Assembly (NCBI GenBank): GCA_937860115.1
Contig: CALMBI010000066.1
Coordinates: 1-24,941 of the forward strand
From: an uncultured Arcobacter sp.
GTDB lineage: Bacteria; Campylobacterota; Campylobacteria; Campylobacterales; Arcobacteraceae
Reading direction: 5' to 3'
DNA: 24,941 nt
Under the pieces are notes generated by a model. That model saw nothing but the letters and a program-made list of their open reading frames with translations, did not search any database and was not told the DNA's origin. Made by a program: the position numbers and the translations under genes. Position 1 is the first letter of the stretch. Each line of letters starts with the position of its first letter. This document shows, piece by piece, positions 24,919-24,941 of the stretch.

Positions 24919-24941
24919 ATTAATGCTTAGTAATTTTTAGG

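Noticed and set aside
1..24941. CRISPR array, IS element or toxin-antitoxin pair
   Set aside because: No regularly spaced repeats, transposase or paired small genes of such type could be seen on either strand.

Overview
This window is AT-rich chromosomal DNA from a free-living member of the Campylobacterota (formerly Epsilonproteobacteria), probably of the Sulfurimonas, Arcobacter or Sulfurospirillum kind. The assignment rests on the bc1 complex whose third subunit is a diheme cytochrome c, the GCEGG variant of the RsmE motif, frequent TTG starts, and protein sequences that look typical of the group. No species can be named from the sequence alone.

Left edge (1-1864): an integrase-like tyrosine recombinase and a small unknown protein form a two-gene unit, translationally coupled and read leftwards. 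They look like the end of an integrated element whose remainder lies outside the window. A 199-bp gap with direct and inverted repeats separates them from rnhB.

Housekeeping block (1865-10649): rnhB reads rightwards and meets a convergent alaS / YeiH-family transporter pair. trxA follows with its own strong terminator. Next comes a tight run of trxB, dapB, purF and a TIGR01212-type radical SAM gene. Thioredoxin and its reductase are therefore adjacent but separated by a terminator.

Respiratory block (10783-13906): petA (Rieske), petB (cytochrome b) and petC (diheme cytochrome c) form a quinol:cytochrome c oxidoreductase operon behind a palindromic promoter. A small cytochrome c'-like gene follows, and the reading frame of its signal peptide lacks a start codon. 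A long perfect hairpin ends the operon.

Cofactor block (14025-18061): rsmE and a small membrane protein read leftwards. Diverging from them are moeA and moaA (molybdenum cofactor) and queC (queuosine/7-deazaguanine).

Transport and envelope block (18170-24918): a complete TRAP transporter (dctP-dctQ-dctM, overlapping genes, then a terminator). After it comes an 879-residue protein that appears to combine a signal peptide, a zinc-peptidase-like domain, a beta-rich propeller-like middle and an outer-membrane barrel-like C-terminus. The block closes with tRNA-Asn on the minus strand and a secreted M15 peptidase.

Most of the window is ordinary core genome. The items most worth a second look are the protease/propeller/barrel protein, the damaged start of the cytochrome c' gene, the PurF with half of its iron-sulfur cysteines, and the palindrome over the petABC promoter. 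No CRISPR array, IS element or rRNA was seen, and no gene-free stretch exceeds 300 bases.
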